Assembly: GCF_910579375.1 (NCBI RefSeq)
Contig: NZ_CAJTUJ010000074.1
Coordinates: forward strand, 1 to 8,702
From: an uncultured Rikenella sp.
Lineage (GTDB): Bacteria > Bacteroidota > Bacteroidia > Bacteroidales > Rikenellaceae
DNA: 8,702 bases
Direction: 5' to 3'
The translations under genes were made by a program, and so were the position numbers. A model generated the notes under the pieces. That model saw only the letters and a program-made list of their open reading frames with translations. It was not told the DNA's origin and did not search any database. Positions 1 to 7,936 of the stretch are shown here, in pieces (the first letter of the stretch is position 1; the number at the start of each line of letters is the position of its first letter).

Positions 1-5
1 GCATA

Positions 6-58
6 GCCCAAAGCTCGCCCCAGTTCCCTGCCCCGTGTCAGCCTCACTGCGGCTCCGC
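6..58 (+). repeat. Left copy of a 53-nt interspersed repeat
   Basis: This block aligns without gaps to 8650-8702, with 45 of 53 positions identical and the last 18 nt identical. The first part (5-22) also matches 8571-8588 with one mismatch. All copies point the same way. No open frame with recognisable protein similarity covers it. It looks like one member of an intergenic repeat family. Confidence 0.75.
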
Positions 59-86
59 TTGCGTTCCGCCGCGTTTTCGCGCGCCT

Positions 87-130
87 GGGGAAATCCAGTC
101 AAAACGCACAAGTGCATTTTGACGATTCCC
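87..130. other. Long imperfect stem-loop
   Basis: The core stem is GTCAAAAcGCAC (98-109) against GTGCaTTTTGAC (112-123), with one mismatch and a two-base loop. GGGGAAaT (87-94) and ATTCCCC (124-130) extend it outward after small bulges. It could be folded RNA, a cruciform, or part of a mobile repeat. No function can be assigned from sequence alone. Confidence 0.6.
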
Positions 131-177
131 CTCTTTAGGCGGCGGCGCGCGATCTGATCACTGCTCCTCCTGGAACT

Positions 178-201
178 GTTCTCTTTGTGAACAAAGAGAA
201 C
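178..201. other. Perfect 11-bp inverted repeat
   Basis: GTTCTCTTTGT (178-188) pairs perfectly with ACAAAGAGAAC (191-201) around two bases. CTG upstream and CCAG downstream extend the pairing with one bulged base. Its compact, symmetric form would suit a protein-binding operator or a hairpin. No T-tract follows on the plus strand. Confidence 0.55.
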
Positions 202-203
202 CA

Positions 204-239
204 GAAAAACTTTAGAGCGCATCCCTAAAGGGATGCTCT
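204..239 (-). terminator. Hairpin plus T-run, minus-strand terminator-like
   Basis: The hairpin at 214-239 pairs AGAG..CATCCCT with AGGGATG..CTCT, with a two-base bulge. Read on the minus strand it is followed by AAAGTTTTTC, so it resembles an intrinsic terminator for leftward transcription. No minus-strand gene lies between it and recF, so either it insulates against leftward readthrough or it is simply part of the hairpin cluster at 87-239. Confidence 0.35.
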
Positions 240-356
240 GGCCGTGTCTACCCGCATGTGCAAAACCGCGACAGCCTCGGCCCAAATCAGTCGCTACAAC
301 AGCGGTCACAACGGAGATTATCCCCAAAAGCACTTCCCCCGCCGACACAAAAAGTG

Positions 357-364
357 TAACTTTG
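357..364 (+). promoter_or_regulatory. Bacteroidetes -7 box for recF
   Basis: TAACTTTG matches the Bacteroidetes TAnnTTTG -7 element and lies 23 nt before the recF ATG, giving a very short leader. No clear TTTG -33 element is visible at the usual spacing. Its position argues against the longer open frame that begins upstream at GTG 244. Confidence 0.5.
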
Positions 365-387
365 TCCACCAAGCCCCCCCTGAAACG

Positions 388-1491
388 ATGTTTTTAGAAC
401 GAATCTCCATCCTGAATTTCAAGAATATCGAGGAAGCCGAACTGGAATTCTCGGCCAATGTGAATTGTCTGGTCGGCGACAACGGCGCAGGAAAAACCAA
501 CCTGATCGACGCCGTCTACTACCTCTCGATCAGCAAAAGCTCGGTGGGGCTGACCGACGGACAATCCGTGCGGCACGGCTCGGACTATTTTATGCTCGAC
601 GGCCGCTATTCACTCAGTGAAGGAGAGCGGCGGGAGGCGATCGTATGCAGTTTCAAACGCGGCGGAGGAAAAGTCATCAAACGGAACGGCAAAGAATACG
701 ACCGGGTGTCGGAACACATCGGCCTGCTGCCGCTCGTGATGGTTTCGCCCGCCGACACCGCCCTGATCCACGAGTCGGGCGACGAACGGAGACGGTTCCT
801 CAACTCGTTTCTCTCCCAGACCGACCGCGAATACCTCACGGCGATCGTCCGTTACAACCACCTGTTGCAGGAGCGCAACCGGCTGTTGAAAACAGGCATG
901 GGGTCGGCTTTCGACGAGATTCTGGAGGTGCTGGACATGCAACTGATCGAGACCGGAACGGCGGTGCACGAGAAACGGGCCGAGATGATTCGGCGGCTGG
1001 CTCCGAAAGTAGCGGAGTACTACGGCATTCTCTCGTCGGACAGGGAGGAAGTCACCGTCTCCTACAAATCGGAGCTGACCGAGACACCGTTCGCCGAACT
1101 GCTGACGGCGGCGAGGGAGAAAGACCGGGTGTGCGGCTTCACCAACTGCGGCGTGCACCGCGACGACATAAAATTAGAGATTCTGGGATTCCCGATCCGC
1201 AAATACGGCTCACAGGGCCAACAGAAATCCATGCTGCTGGCCCTGAAGCTGGCACAATTCGATATGATGCGGGAATTACGAGGGATTCGGCCGATTCTGC
1301 TGCTGGACGACGTATTCGACAAACTCGACATGGCGCGGGTCGAAGCGCTGATCGGTATGGTCTCGTCGGATCGTTTCGGCCAGATCTTCATCACCGACAG
1401 CAATAAGATTCGGTTAGAGGGAATTCTGACCCGGCTGACGGAAAACTACAAGCTCTTCGGGGTGAACGGGGGACGGTTCACGGAACTGTAA
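388..1491 (+). CDS. recF: RecF, recombination mediator ATPase
   Basis: RecF is an SMC/ABC-like DNA-binding ATPase. With RecO and RecR it loads RecA at single-strand gaps and stalled forks. The 367-residue product, close to the family's usual length, starts MFLERISILNFKNI. It has Walker A GDNGAGKT (30-37), an ABC-type signature SQGQQK (275-280) and Walker B LLLDDVFDKLD (304-314), the typical order in RecF. A same-frame extension back to GTG 244 would add 48 residues of atypical sequence (many His, Lys, Pro) and would start upstream of the likely promoter, so I chose ATG 388. The gene stands alone, convergent with the gene at 1520-2110 across a 28-nt gap with no obvious terminator. dnaA, dnaN and gyrB, its usual partners in many other bacteria, are not next to it. 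Confidence 0.96.
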   Translation: MFLERISILNFKNIEEAELEFSANVNCLVGDNGAGKTNLIDAVYYLSISKSSVGLTDGQSVRHGSDYFMLDGRYSLSEGERREAIVCSFKRGGGKVIKRNGKEYDRVSEHIGLLPLVMVSPADTALIHESGDERRRFLNSFLSQTDREYLTAIVRYNHLLQERNRLLKTGMGSAFDEILEVLDMQLIETGTAVHEKRAEMIRRLAPKVAEYYGILSSDREEVTVSYKSELTETPFAELLTAAREKDRVCGFTNCGVHRDDIKLEILGFPIRKYGSQGQQKSMLLALKLAQFDMMRELRGIRPILLLDDVFDKLDMARVEALIGMVSSDRFGQIFITDSNKIRLEGILTRLTENYKLFGVNGGRFTEL

Positions 1492-1519
1492 CCTCCTCTC
1501 TCTTTGTCCAAAAATCCGC

Positions 1520-2110
1520 CTATTTCGGGAACCGCGGTACCATGCCGAGTCTCGTCATCCCTTCATACCAGCCGTTCCGCCGTTCGGGAATCGTCTTCAT
1601 AAAAGGCAGAATATCGTCGCCATATGCCCGCCGGGAATAGAAACACAACAGCGACGCCTTCTTCCCGTCGATCACCACCTGCCGATAGTAGTGTATATCG
1701 ACCTCCACGCAATCCAGCACACCGTCCCGCCCGTCGCTGACGATAAATTCTAGGATATATTCTCCCGGTTTATCCGGATTTTCCGTCACCAAATACCGGC
1801 AGACCTGGTCCGTCTCCCGGCGTCTCTCCAACTCGGCCACTTTCGCCCGGACAGCCGCCTCAGGCGTTCTGTCCCAAAAGATCACGCTGACGGTAAACAT
1901 CTGCGTGTAGCGTTCGAGCGTCTCGCCTTTGGGCAGGTACTCCTGAAGATAATAGATATCCTGCGGATGGGCGCTCCAGGCGAGATAAAACTTCGTTCCA
2001 TCGTACTTGATGGGATTGCCCGCATCGAAATAGGCGACAGGCTCTGAAGCGGCCCACCCGGACCGCACCAGAGCCGTCAGCAAGATGCAAAACACAAAAA
2101 AATGTTTCAT
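1520..2110 (-). CDS. Small exported protein of unknown function
   Basis: I do not recognise this family. The 196-residue product begins with a likely Sec signal peptide: MKHF, then a hydrophobic stretch FVFCILLTALV, then a cleavage-like SGWAA around residues 17-21. The mature part (about 175 residues) is rich in aromatic and charged residues and has no cysteine cluster, transmembrane segment or nucleotide-binding motif that I can see. A charged segment rich in Glu and Arg, possibly helical (about residues 85-100), precedes a beta-rich part with FIVSDGRDGVLDCVEVDIHYYRQ-like composition. It lies 44 nt downstream of the lipoprotein nuclease gene on the same strand, so co-transcription is plausible. 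A periplasmic or secreted location is inferred from the signal peptide only. Confidence 0.8.
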   Translation of the reverse strand: MKHFFVFCILLTALVRSGWAASEPVAYFDAGNPIKYDGTKFYLAWSAHPQDIYYLQEYLPKGETLERYTQMFTVSVIFWDRTPEAAVRAKVAELERRRETDQVCRYLVTENPDKPGEYILEFIVSDGRDGVLDCVEVDIHYYRQVVIDGKKASLLCFYSRRAYGDDILPFMKTIPERRNGWYEGMTRLGMVPRFPK

Positions 2111-2154
2111 GGCAGATGGAGTTAAATACTTCTATCTTTTTTGGAGGCCGTCCC

Positions 2155-3033
2155 CTAAAACCGAAGCACCGCCACCACCGGCATATGGTCGGAGAGGTAC
2201 CGCACCCCGTATCCGTCGGGAATCACCTCGTAGGTGACAGGCACGAAACCGCGGAAAAAGATATGATCGATCACCTCGCCCTCTTCGCCGTGTCCGAATC
2301 CGCGATAGGTGACCGGCGGCAGCGAGTCGCCCTGAGGCCGGGCAGCCTGCGAACTGCGTGCTTCGGCAAACCCCGGAGCATCGACCAGCGGAGCGAGCGA
2401 CGGATCGGAGGTCGGATAGTTGAAATCGCCCATCACAATGGCCGGTATCGAATCGCCGAATCGTTCGATCCGTTCCAGCATCAGTTTCGCGCTTTCGCGT
2501 CGCGCTACGGTTCCCACGTGGTCGAAGTGGGTGTTGACCACTATAAATTCCCGACCGGTAGCCCGCTCCTGCAACCGCACCCAGGTGGCGATCCGCACGC
2601 AAACGGCATCCCATCCCAAACCGGCCTGCTCGGGCGTTTCGCTCAGCCAGAAGTGGCCGTCCGCCACCGGTACGTACAACGAGTCCCGATAAAATACGGC
2701 GGCATACTCTCCGGCCTGAGCTCCGTCGTCGCGCCCCACGCCGACATAGGAGTAATCGGTCAATGCCGAGTCCAAAAAGGCGACCTGCTGCGCCAGCCCC
2801 TCCTGGATCCCCATCACGTCGGGCCGGACGGTTTCGACCATCCGCACGACGGCATCGCGCCGGTTGTCCCAATAATCGGGCCCGTCGTCCGGATTGGCAT
2901 AGCGGATGTTAAAAGTCATCGCCCGCAGGGTCGAAGAGTCGGCAGCTTCTCCGTTTTTTCGGGTCGCGCTGCCGCATGAGACGAATGCGGTGACTCCCGC
3001 AGCAACGAGCAGGGTCAAAAGAATACGTTTCAT
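2155..3033 (-). CDS. Endonuclease/exonuclease/phosphatase-family lipoprotein
   Basis: The 292-residue protein has a lipoprotein signal with lipobox FVSC (Cys20), so it should be exported and lipid-anchored. The rest is an EEP-superfamily metal-dependent phosphodiesterase domain (DNase I / sphingomyelinase fold). The usual catalytic series is present in order: TFN (Asn42), QE (Glu78), NTHFDH (His169), GDFN (Asp203, Asn205), IDHIF (Asp256, His257) and a final SDHMP (Asp282, His283). The substrate cannot be read from sequence: nucleic acid, phospholipid headgroups or sugar phosphates are all possible in this superfamily. The lipid anchor points to a cell-envelope role, such as nutrient or nucleic acid scavenging, rather than DNA repair. 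It is the first gene of a likely two-gene unit with 1520-2110. Confidence 0.92.
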   Translation of the reverse strand: MKRILLTLLVAAGVTAFVSCGSATRKNGEAADSSTLRAMTFNIRYANPDDGPDYWDNRRDAVVRMVETVRPDVMGIQEGLAQQVAFLDSALTDYSYVGVGRDDGAQAGEYAAVFYRDSLYVPVADGHFWLSETPEQAGLGWDAVCVRIATWVRLQERATGREFIVVNTHFDHVGTVARRESAKLMLERIERFGDSIPAIVMGDFNYPTSDPSLAPLVDAPGFAEARSSQAARPQGDSLPPVTYRGFGHGEEGEVIDHIFFRGFVPVTYEVIPDGYGVRYLSDHMPVVAVLRF

Positions 3034-3064
3034 ATTTTGTTAGGTGTTAAACGATTTCGCAGGG

Positions 3065-3072
3065 TAAAGATA
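3065..3072 (-). promoter_or_regulatory. Possible -7 box for the EEP lipoprotein gene
   Basis: On the minus strand TATCTTTA differs at one position from TAnnTTTG and lies 31 nt upstream of the ATG at 3033. The same TATCTTT core, preceded by TTCGC, occurs before the nitroreductase gene at 7541-7548, which supports the reading. No -33 element is evident. Confidence 0.35.
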
Positions 3073-3106
3073 GCGAAATTTCGGTTGGATTCCGGTGGTT
3101 CAAGAA

Positions 3107-3293
3107 GCCGCCCCGGGCTACCGCAGCGCTGGCACCGGAGAGCTGCTGAGCACAGGCAATGGAGGTTACAGGTTGGTGCGCAACTGCAAACGACACTAAA
3201 GGTCAAGATTTAAATTTCAGTTTTCAAAATCTTAGCCCGACCTATTCCGACATTCGCTCTTCCGGTTTTCAGTTGCGTTGCCTCTCGGAATAA
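3107..3293 (+). pseudogene. Frameshifted C-terminal fragment, FISUMP-like (copy 1)
   Basis: The fragment translates as PGYRSAGTGELLSTGNGGY, then, after removing one G of the GG at 3171-3172, continues SWCATANDTKGQDLNF to a terminal SSGFQLRCLSE and stop (3291-3293). The pattern GYR...GGYSW...LNF...GFQLRC is the C-terminal signature of FISUMP/DUF1566-type proteins (C-type-lectin-like folds) common in Bacteroidetes. No start codon or N-terminal domain precedes it, so it is a headless remnant. It shares exact 17-nt (3108-3124) and 34-nt (3263-3296) blocks with the fragment at 7583-7768, while the middle differs. The following 3297-3393 shows nothing I can name except a short purine/pyrimidine-mixed spacer before hydF's stop. 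Confidence 0.6.
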
Positions 3294-3393
3294 ACGCGCC
3301 CTTTACTGGCAGCCTCTACCCCTACAATTCACAACAGCCTCACCCAGCTCCCTATCCTATCTGCACGCAAAGCGCGAAGGAGTTTTGACCTGC

Positions 3394-4516
3394 CTAAAAC
3401 GAGACGCCGCGCAATTTGCGGATCAACATGCCGTAATTCGTAATCGGCACCCCGCAACGAACCGCCGCCCGGATCCGAGCCTGCACCATCCGCCGCGTCG
3501 CCACGCACCCCCCGCACTGCACAGCCAACGCGTAAACAGACAACCGCTCCGGCAACGGATCGCGACCGCTCACAAACGTAAACTCCAGCGACCCGATCCC
3601 CGTATACTCCCGCAACCATCCCGGGATTTTCGTCCGGCCGATATCGTCACACGTCACCTGATGCGAACAATTCTCGATAATCAGCACCCGGTCTCCCGCC
3701 TTCAAACCGTCCACCGCCTCCAATCCCTCCCGGTAAACCGCCGCATCTCCTTTCTGCTCCGCCAGCAATACGCTGAACGACGTCACCTCCGCCTCCGGAC
3801 ACCGCTCCCGCACCAGCGTCGTCACCTCCCGAAACGCCTGACTGTCCGTCACCACCAGCCTCGGAGCATGGAGCCGCAACGCCTCTCCCAACTGTTCCGG
3901 CTGCACGACGATCGCCACCGCCCCCAGCTCCAACGCCGCCCGCAACGCCTGTACCTGAGGCAAAATCAACCGTCCCGCCGGCGCTCCCGCGTCGATCGGA
4001 CAAACCAGAAGAATCACCCCTCCCGCCACAATCGCCCGCTCGCCGAAAAACGGCGACATTGCATCCGCCTCCCCCGGAATCGCAGCGCAAATCCGCTGAA
4101 GCACCTCCTCCGCCGACAAATCCGCGGCACGGGAAGGCAAAAGCAAATACGGCACATCGTTCGCCCGAATCCGATCGAGCAACCGCTGCTCCGCCCCCGA
4201 CGGACGAGCGTCCGCCAGCAAGACCACCGCCAAATCCACCTCCGAAAGCGTCTGCCACGTCTTCGCCACCCGCAACCGCCCCACTTCTGACCCCTCGTCA
4301 TCGATCCCCGCCGTATCGACAAAGATCACCGGCCCGTAGCCCGCCACCTCGAAAACCCGGCGCACCGGATCGGTCGTGGTTCCCGCCACGGGCGAAACCA
4401 CGGCAGCCTGCTGACCGGTAATCCGGTTCAGCAGGCTGCTCTTCCCGACGTTCGTCACGCCGTAAATCCCCACCCGCGGCGCCCGTTCGCCACCGCACGC
4501 ACGCCGATTCGAATCC

Positions 4517-4527
<11 letters not shown>
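3394..4527 (-). CDS. hydF: HydF, [FeFe]-hydrogenase maturation GTPase
   Basis: HydF is the GTPase and Fe-S scaffold on which the 2Fe subcluster of the [FeFe]-hydrogenase H-cluster is assembled, with HydE and HydG, before transfer to the hydrogenase. The 377-residue protein shows all three domains. The GTPase domain has P-loop GVTNVGKS (23-30), GTTTDPV (49-55) and DTAGIDDEG (71-79). The dimerisation domain has the characteristic LLVCPIDAGAPAGRLILPQ (173-191). The C-terminal Fe-S domain has CxH (Cys287, His289) and, after 47 residues, QCGGC (337-341). Two departures from the family stand out: the G4 NKxD motif is degenerate (PSRAAD, 131-136), and the usual His before the last CxxC is Gln337. 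The ATG at 4527 overlaps the end of the response-regulator gene by 11 nt, so they are probably translationally coupled. hydE and hydG are not in the window. Confidence 0.93.
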
Positions 4528-5686
<1,159 letters not shown>

Positions 5687-5711
5687 ATGCAAACCTTTTT
5701 TTTCGAATTTC

Positions 5712-5719
5712 CAAAGTTA
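5712..5719 (-). promoter_or_regulatory. -7 box for the response regulator-hydF operon
   Basis: On the minus strand TAACTTTG matches TAnnTTTG and is identical to the box before recF. It lies 25 nt upstream of ATG 5686. The divergent box for the DUF4290 gene starts only 5 nt away, so the two promoters overlap. Confidence 0.55.
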
Positions 5720-5724
5720 AGCAT

Positions 5725-5732
5725 TATATTTG
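5725..5732 (+). promoter_or_regulatory. -7 box for the DUF4290 gene
   Basis: TATATTTG fits TAnnTTTG. Transcription would start near 5739, leaving a leader of about 80 nt before ATG 5819. A run of T (5696-5703) sits where a -33 TTTG would be expected but does not match it exactly. Confidence 0.5.
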
Positions 5733-5818
5733 CTTTGTTTTCATTCCCGCGGGGAAATAAATTTCCGACCGACTCCCCGTGTTTTTCCGGCGACGGTATC
5801 GCCTTGTTTTCAACACAC

Positions 5819-6556
5819 ATGAACAGAGAAAAATCGAGACTCCTGCTCTCGGAGTACGGACGCAACGTCCAACGAATGGTGGCCTATCTAAAGACGATCG
5901 AAGATCGGGAACTCCGCAACCGGCAGGCCGAGGTGGTGGTGGCGGTGATGGGGAACGTCAATCCGGCGCAGCGGGACAGCGAGGGTTTTCAGCACATGTT
6001 GTGGGATCATCTGTTTATGATCGCGGATTTCGACCTGGATGTGGATGCACCGTATCCGAAACCGACGCCGGCGATGTTCGCGCCGCATCCGAAACGGATG
6101 AGCTCGTCGCAGAGCTATATCGCCCAGAAACAGTACGGGGCGAATGTCCGGAGGATGGTGGAGACGCTGGCCGTCGAACCGCAGTCGGAGGAGCGGGATG
6201 CGGCAGCGGCGAGTGTGGCGAAGTATATGAAACAGAAGTCGTTCGAATACAACAAAGAGTTTCCTTCGAACGAAGGGGTGATCGGCGACATCCGGCTGAT
6301 GTCGCGGGGGCGGATCGTGTTGGAGAGCGACACGCTGGATCACACGCGGATCGATACGTCGAGCGTGCGGAGCGCGAGCGGCAACCGGATGAACAAAACC
6401 AATCGGAATAGCGGAACGAATACTCCGGGGACGATAAGCGCGGGGACGGGAACGGGCAATAATACGGGCAACGGGGCGGCGGCTCCGCGGAAATATGTCC
6501 GGCGGAATCCGGGAACGGGGGGGAACAATACCGGCGGAACGAACAATCGGGCATAA
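5819..6556 (+). CDS. DUF4290 protein with Gly/Asn/Thr-rich tail
   Basis: The 245-residue protein matches the DUF4290 pattern as I know it from Bacteroidetes: it opens LLLSEYGRNVQRMV, has FQHMLWDHLFMIADFDLDVDAPYP at about 57-80 and a second YGANVRRMVE-like helix at about 106-115. No signal peptide or membrane segment is visible, so it is probably cytosolic. The function is unknown. From about residue 177 the sequence turns low-complexity, rich in Gly, Asn, Thr and Arg (GNNTGNG, RRNPGTGGNNTGG), a likely disordered basic tail that could bind RNA or another polyanion. The same frame stays open far upstream, antisense to the response regulator. ATG 5819 is preferred because the family similarity begins there and a promoter lies just upstream. 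The gene is monocistronic and ends before a terminator at 6577. Confidence 0.88.
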   Translation: MNREKSRLLLSEYGRNVQRMVAYLKTIEDRELRNRQAEVVVAVMGNVNPAQRDSEGFQHMLWDHLFMIADFDLDVDAPYPKPTPAMFAPHPKRMSSSQSYIAQKQYGANVRRMVETLAVEPQSEERDAAAASVAKYMKQKSFEYNKEFPSNEGVIGDIRLMSRGRIVLESDTLDHTRIDTSSVRSASGNRMNKTNRNSGTNTPGTISAGTGTGNNTGNGAAAPRKYVRRNPGTGGNNTGGTNNRA

Positions 6557-6576
6557 TCTCCAACTTTATTATACGC

Positions 6577-6614
6577 AAGAGGCGTTCTTTCTACGGGAAC
6601 GCCTCTTCGTTTTT
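6577..6614 (+). terminator. Intrinsic terminator after the DUF4290 gene
   Basis: A perfect 10-bp stem AGAGGCGTTC (6578-6587) / GAACGCCTCT (6597-6606) with a 9-nt loop is followed by TCGTTTTT. It lies 21 nt after the DUF4290 stop. On the minus strand the tail is not T-rich (TGCGTATAA), so it should act mainly on plus-strand transcripts. Confidence 0.85.
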
Positions 6615-6635
6615 ATATCGTATGATACACCCGCC

Positions 6636-7514
6636 TTACCGCTCCTCCATCCACTGCACTTCGACCGGTTTTTTGTCGATATAATTCGGGAACGCGAATT
6701 TCGGCATCCCGAGCGCCATCCCGGCATAGACTTTCCGTCCTTTCCCCACCCCCAACAGCTGTGCGAATCTCCCTTTTCGGTCCTGCTTCATCGCCGAGAG
6801 GACGAATCCGGTATAGATCTGGCTCACTCCCAAGCTCTCGGCCATCAGCGACCCGTTTTCATAGGCCAAATTGGTGTCTGTCGCTCCGAAACGCGAATCG
6901 GCGGGGGCACAAATAAAAACGACAGCCTGCGCGTCCCGCAAGACGAGGTCTTCGCCTCGCCCCCACGCTTCGATCAGTCGCCGGAAAGCGGGCAAATAGG
7001 CATACACCTGCGGCACCACTCGCCGCAACAGGGGACGCAACACCGGGTTCTCCAATTTCCGTCGCACGCCGTCGAACGTGTCGAGGGTCAGTTGGATGAT
7101 CTGTTTCAACTTCTCGGGGTCGGTCACGACGATGAACGAGACCTCTTGTCGGTTGCTGGCGGTCGGCGCCCGGTGAGCGGCCTCCACGATCTGTTCCAAC
7201 AGGTCGCGCGGCACAGGACGGTCGGTCAGCGCGCGGTTCGAGCGCCGTGCCCGACAGAGCTCCAGCACTTGCTCTGCCGTGGGCAGGGCGTTCCGGTCGA
7301 CGGGGTGCACTTTTTCGGCGGGAAACTCCGTATGGGTCACTGCCCCGGTCGGACAAGCGGCTACGCAATGCCCGCACACGATACAGGTTTCAGGCCGTTC
7401 GATCCCGACAGGGGCTTTCGGTTCGGCCTGCGTAAAAATCCGCGACGGGCAGACCGCGACGCAGCGCCCGCACCGGATACAGGTGGACGAATGGATATCT
7501 AAGGTAAAATTCAT
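6636..7514 (-). CDS. Nitroreductase with N-terminal 2x[4Fe-4S] ferredoxin domain
   Basis: Residues 1-60 hold two [4Fe-4S] motifs, CxxCxxCxxxCP at Cys12, 15, 18, 22 and at Cys44, 47, 50, 54. From about residue 80 follows an FMN-dependent nitroreductase domain with the N-terminal RRSNR (90-94) and APTASNRQ (116-123) flavin-binding segments and a GLG-like GVSQIYTGF region. Ferredoxin-nitroreductase fusions pass low-potential electrons to FMN. The acceptor (nitro compound, quinone, enone or other) cannot be told from sequence. The 292-residue product starts at ATG 7514 (MNFTLDIHS). The same frame is open back to ATG 7622, but the likely promoter (7541-7548) lies inside that extension and the extra residues overlap the FISUMP-like fragment, so I reject the longer form. 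No operon partner; it converges on the DUF4290 gene. Confidence 0.93.
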   Translation of the reverse strand: MNFTLDIHSSTCIRCGRCVAVCPSRIFTQAEPKAPVGIERPETCIVCGHCVAACPTGAVTHTEFPAEKVHPVDRNALPTAEQVLELCRARRSNRALTDRPVPRDLLEQIVEAAHRAPTASNRQEVSFIVVTDPEKLKQIIQLTLDTFDGVRRKLENPVLRPLLRRVVPQVYAYLPAFRRLIEAWGRGEDLVLRDAQAVVFICAPADSRFGATDTNLAYENGSLMAESLGVSQIYTGFVLSAMKQDRKGRFAQLLGVGKGRKVYAGMALGMPKFAFPNYIDKKPVEVQWMEER

Positions 7515-7540
7515 GCGGATGGTTTTTCGTACGTTTTCGG

Positions 7541-7548
7541 CAAAGATA
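7541..7548 (-). promoter_or_regulatory. -7 box for the ferredoxin-nitroreductase gene
   Basis: On the minus strand TATCTTTG is an exact TAnnTTTG match, 27 nt upstream of ATG 7514, and so supports that start. The surrounding TTCGCTATCTTT resembles the sequence before the EEP lipoprotein gene. Confidence 0.55.
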
Positions 7549-7582
7549 GCGAATCCGGACAGATGTTCCGCTCGCCTGGTAC

Positions 7583-7768
7583 CCCGCCCCGGGCTACCGC
7601 GGTCACGGCGAGGGGGCACCAAACGGGATGGGCAGTGGGGGCTACAGCTGGTCTTCCAGGGTCAGTGGCAATCTGGGTATACACTTGGATTTCCGCATGA
7701 CATGGCTCAACCCCGGCACCGCGAACGGTCGTGGTTTCGGTTTTCAGTTGCGTTGCCTCTCGGAATAA
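7583..7768 (+). pseudogene. Headless in-frame C-terminal fragment, FISUMP-like (copy 2)
   Basis: The frame reads PAPGYRGHGEGAPNGMGSGG, YSWSSRVSGNLGIHLDF and ends GRGFGFQLRCLSE-stop (7766-7768). GYR, GGYSWSS, LDF, NPGTANGRG and GFQLRC follow the C-terminal pattern of FISUMP/DUF1566-type C-type-lectin-like proteins. The frame is open back to the stop at 7547 but contains no start codon ahead of the homology, and no N-terminal part of such a protein is present. It is therefore a fragment, or a cassette awaiting use. Its ends match copy 1 exactly (17 nt and 34 nt) while the centre is unrelated at base level. It lies divergent to, and just upstream of, the nitroreductase promoter. Confidence 0.6.
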
Positions 7769-7862
7769 ACGGGCCGCGTGCTCGCGGTGGGCAAAGGGCT
7801 AGAACTATTCTTTAGGTGCCTCTACATGTAGCCCCATTGGAGCAGCCGGAGCCAGCGTGGGC

Positions 7863-7936
7863 AAAACGAGCATCGCGAGTGGCGGCCCTACGCCGAGGGT
7901 GGCTCCGGCCCGCGCGGCTCTGCGAGCCGCAGGAGC
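7863..7936 (+). repeat. Stem-loop module copy A
   Basis: It aligns without gaps to 8021-8094 with 56 of 74 bases identical. It ends in a 7-bp hairpin GCGGCTC-TGC-GAGCCGC (7914-7930). Confidence 0.75.

Noticed and set aside
244..387. N-terminal extension of RecF from GTG 244
   Set aside because: It encodes 48 atypical residues, lies upstream of the likely TAACTTTG promoter, and RecF similarity starts cleanly at ATG 388.
2116..2979. Long plus-strand frame of 287 codons opposite the EEP lipoprotein gene
   Set aside because: It is His/Arg/Pro-rich and lies wholly antisense to a gene with a full catalytic motif set. It is a shadow of codon bias.
3120..3150. Sigma-54 -24/-12 promoter (TGGCAC...CTGC)
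   Set aside because: The spacing between the GG and GC dinucleotides is wrong and it lies inside the FISUMP-like fragment.
3107..3293. Complete diversity-generating retroelement
   Set aside because: Only variable-region-like tails are visible. No reverse transcriptase, accessory protein or template repeat is in the window.
3385..4290. Plus-strand frame opposite hydF
   Set aside because: It consists of Arg/His/Pro/Gln-rich residues with no motif and is fully antisense to hydF.
6495..7502. Plus-strand frame opposite the nitroreductase gene
   Set aside because: It is antisense to a gene with clear Fe-S and FMN motifs, and it would read through the terminator at 6577.
7515..7622. N-terminal extension of the ferredoxin-nitroreductase to ATG 7622
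   Set aside because: The TATCTTTG promoter box falls inside it, it overlaps FISUMP-like copy 2, and the ferredoxin domain starts properly at MNFTLDIHS.
7279..7815. 178-codon plus-strand frame across the nitroreductase start
   Set aside because: It reads FISUMP copy 2 out of frame, and its 5' half is antisense to the ferredoxin domain.
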